Positions 62,397 through 64,000 of a DNA stretch of 64,000 bases are shown in pieces. The notes under the pieces were generated by a model. The model did no database searches. It saw only the letters and a program-made list of their open reading frames with translations, and was not told where the DNA came from. Source of the DNA: Marinobacter sp. ELB17 (GTDB lineage Bacteria > Pseudomonadota > Gammaproteobacteria > Pseudomonadales > Oleiphilaceae); NCBI RefSeq assembly GCF_000169375.1, contig NZ_AAXY01000003.1:304500-368499 (forward strand), read 5' to 3'. The translations under genes and the position numbers were made by a program. Numbering within the stretch: position 1 is the first letter of the stretch; each line of letters begins with the position of its first letter.

Positions 62397-63722
62397 ATGA
62401 ATGCCGTTGTTGCTGCGGTGCTGATCATGCTTGTGTTAAGCCTGGTCCGCATTCACGTTGTTGTTGCCCTGATAGTAGGCGCCGTTTCCGGAGGCCTAAT
62501 CGCCGGAATGTCGCTGAACGATACCATTGATGCCTTCAACAATGGATTGGGCGGAGGCGCCAAAGTGGCGCTGTCGTACGCCGTTCTGGGCGCCTTTGCG
62601 GTTGCCATCGGTAAATCTGGCCTGGCCAACCTGCTGGCCGACAAAATCCTCGCCAAAGTCGGCCAAAGCGAAGGTAGCAGTACGGCTGTGAAAAGCGTGC
62701 GCTACATGATCATCGCCATTCTGGTGGCCATTGCACTGTCGTCCCAGAACATCCTGCCAATTCACATTGCGTTTATTCCACTGGTGGTTCCGCCGCTGCT
62801 GTATGTCATGGCCAAGCTGAAAATGGACCGCCGCATGGTGGCGTGCGCACTTACCTTCGGCCTGATTACCCCGTACATGTTCATACCCGTAGGTTTTGGC
62901 GGTATTTACCTGAACGAAATCCTGATGGCTAAAATCAGCGCCAACGGTGGCGATATCGAAGGTCTGAGCGTCATGAAAGCCATGGCTCTGCCTGCCCTGG
63001 GTATGCTCTGTGGCCTGCTGGTCGCTATTTTTATTACCTACCGCGGCGAACGTAACTACAATCTCAGCGCCATAACCCGCACCGAAAACGTCACCACCAC
63101 CTACAAACCCATGACTCTGGTGATGGCGCTGGCCGCCATTGTGGTCACCTTTGTGGTGCAGTTGTGGCTCGGCTCCATGATTCTGGGCGCATTGGCCGGC
63201 TTCCTGCTGTTCAACCTGTCTGGCGTGGTGAAGTGGAAAAAAGCCGACGACCTGTTCACCGAGGGCATGAAAATGCTGGCGATGATCGGTTTCATAATGA
63301 TCGCCGCCTCCGGCTTTGCCGAAGTCATGCGCGAGACCGGCGAAATCACCACTCTGGTGCAAGGCTCGGTCGACATCATCGGCGCCAACAAAGCCCTGGC
63401 GGCCCTGCTGATGCTGCTGGTAGGCCTGATGATTACCTTGGGTATTGGTTCGTCCTTCTCCACCATTCCCATCATTGCGGCGCTGTATGTGCCGATGGCG
63501 CTGGAAATGGGTTTCAGCTCCATGGCCATCATTGCCTTGGTCGGCACTGCGGGTGCATTGGGTGACGCGGGTTCGCCAGCTTCTGACTCGACACTCGGGC
63601 CCACCGCCGGCCTGAATGCCGACGGCCAGCACAATCACATATGGGATTCAGTGGTGCCCACGTTCTTGCACTTCAACTTGCCTTTGCTTGGTTTTGGTTG
63701 GGTTGCGGCGATGGTTCTTTAA
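62397..63722 (+). CDS. Na+/H+ antiporter family protein
   Basis: A 441-residue inner-membrane transporter with about 11 to 13 hydrophobic segments. AVVAAVLIMLVLSLVRIHVVVALIVGA and GSSFSTIPIIAALYVPMALEMGF, followed by GTAGALGDAGSPASDSTLGPTAGL, are typical of the NhaC-like Na_H_antiport_2 group. It exports Na+ for H+ uptake, as suits a marine cell. It stands alone, followed by a hairpin repeat. Confidence 0.88.
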   Translation: MNAVVAAVLIMLVLSLVRIHVVVALIVGAVSGGLIAGMSLNDTIDAFNNGLGGGAKVALSYAVLGAFAVAIGKSGLANLLADKILAKVGQSEGSSTAVKSVRYMIIAILVAIALSSQNILPIHIAFIPLVVPPLLYVMAKLKMDRRMVACALTFGLITPYMFIPVGFGGIYLNEILMAKISANGGDIEGLSVMKAMALPALGMLCGLLVAIFITYRGERNYNLSAITRTENVTTTYKPMTLVMALAAIVVTFVVQLWLGSMILGALAGFLLFNLSGVVKWKKADDLFTEGMKMLAMIGFIMIAASGFAEVMRETGEITTLVQGSVDIIGANKALAALLMLLVGLMITLGIGSSFSTIPIIAALYVPMALEMGFSSMAIIALVGTAGALGDAGSPASDSTLGPTAGLNADGQHNHIWDSVVPTFLHFNLPLLGFGWVAAMVL

Positions 63723-63778
63723 AGTTTGGGAGTTTTTATCTGAAACGCAGCCTGGTTGTTTTGGAGGCTGCGATGAGA

Positions 63779-63854
63779 ATTGTTATATTTTTTTCTTGGA
63801 AATGTAACTCGCTGCGCTCAGACACTCATTTCCGGCGATAAAAAATACAACAAT
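63779..63854 (+). repeat. Dispersed hairpin repeat, copy C
   Basis: The core AACTCGCTGCGCTCAGACAC is at 63806-63825, flanked by GGAAATG and CATTTCC as in copy B. The outermost arms read ATTGTT and AACAAT, which complement one another but differ from copies A and B. It starts 57 bases after the antiporter stop with the core in the gene's sense. The remaining sequence 63723-64000 shows no gene. Confidence 0.85.
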
Positions 63855-63957
63855 CCTCCTCACGTTAGAACAACGTAGATATGCGAGGATAAAGACCTAA
63901 AAGCAAAGCGAAAATCTGGCTTTATTCTTTTGCCAGCCTATCTCTACAGTCAAATGG

Positions 63958-64000
63958 GAAGGGTGTGGGGTGTCTTTTCTGTCGGGAAAAATATGTCTGA
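63958..64000 (-). repeat. Probable truncated hairpin repeat, copy D
   Basis: The window ends in TGTCTGA, the first bases of the reversed core after its initial G. The preceding GAAGGGTGTGGGGTG and CGGGA resemble the outer flank and arm of copy A read in reverse. It would face copy C just as copy B faces copy A. Only seven core bases are visible. Confidence 0.4.

Noticed and set aside
62496..63638. 380-codon minus-strand frame opposite the Na+/H+ antiporter
   Set aside because: Antisense to a clear 441-residue transporter; rich in His, Gln and Gly and without domains.

Overview
The window looks like a chromosomal segment of a marine gammaproteobacterium, most likely Marinobacter or a near relative. 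This is inferred from an OprI-type lipoprotein, the Pseudomonas-like order of the cytochrome oxidase genes, a monomeric NADP isocitrate dehydrogenase, an ectoine synthase, and many Na+/K+ antiporters and MFS pumps. Genes are dense on both strands. I saw no tRNA, rRNA, insertion sequence, prophage or CRISPR array.

Layout. 1-5.3 kb: soluble NAD-dependent formate dehydrogenase (fdsG-fdsB-fdsA, the last cut by the window edge), a divergent one-component regulator and an oxalate/formate-type MFS carrier. 5.5-9.7 kb: K+/H+ antiporter, then an OprI-like murein lipoprotein flanked by two L,D-transpeptidases. 9.9-14.4 kb: MarR/EmrB-type efflux pair, a second MFS carrier and a WYL-domain regulator. 14.4-18.8 kb: ExeM/NucH-type secreted nuclease, queC-queE, a 3'-5' exonuclease frame with no standard start codon, a candidate small RNA and a small unknown protein. 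18.8-25.1 kb: serine hydrolase, a PA2778/PA2779-type pair, ybaK, and icd.

25.3-33.1 kb is a coherent ketone-body system on the minus strand: dctP-dctQ-dctM (TRAP uptake), 3-hydroxybutyrate dehydrogenase and acetoacetyl-CoA synthetase. Upstream is a sigma-54 activator, with a -24/-12 promoter match and two dyad operators between activator and operon. 33.3-44.6 kb: esterase lipoprotein, DUF6164, the DUF2868/DUF3482 membrane-GTPase pair, a solitary ectC overlapped by an MFS gene, a PLP decarboxylase, an ATP-grasp ligase, and hrpB. 45-54.6 kb: the aa3/caa3-type cytochrome oxidase locus (ctaC, ctaD, ctaE, DUF2909, SURF1, ctaA, ctaB, SCO), without ctaG/cox11 in its usual place. 54.7-57.6 kb: MATE pump, an unknown protein, DoxX and two gene fragments.

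57.6-62.0 kb is the most intriguing block: four tightly packed genes encoding an exported cupredoxin, a membrane GGDEF/EAL protein with a periplasmic sensor and degenerate GGDEF motif, an exported DUF3034 protein and a lipid-anchored truncated hemoglobin. Together they suggest an envelope copper/heme (O2, NO or redox) input controlling c-di-GMP. The window ends with DUF1653, an Na+/H+ antiporter and a repeat. That repeat belongs to a dispersed hairpin family (44.7, 45.0, 63.8 kb and probably the right edge) in which a 20-base core is invariant while the outer stem arms change in a complementary way.
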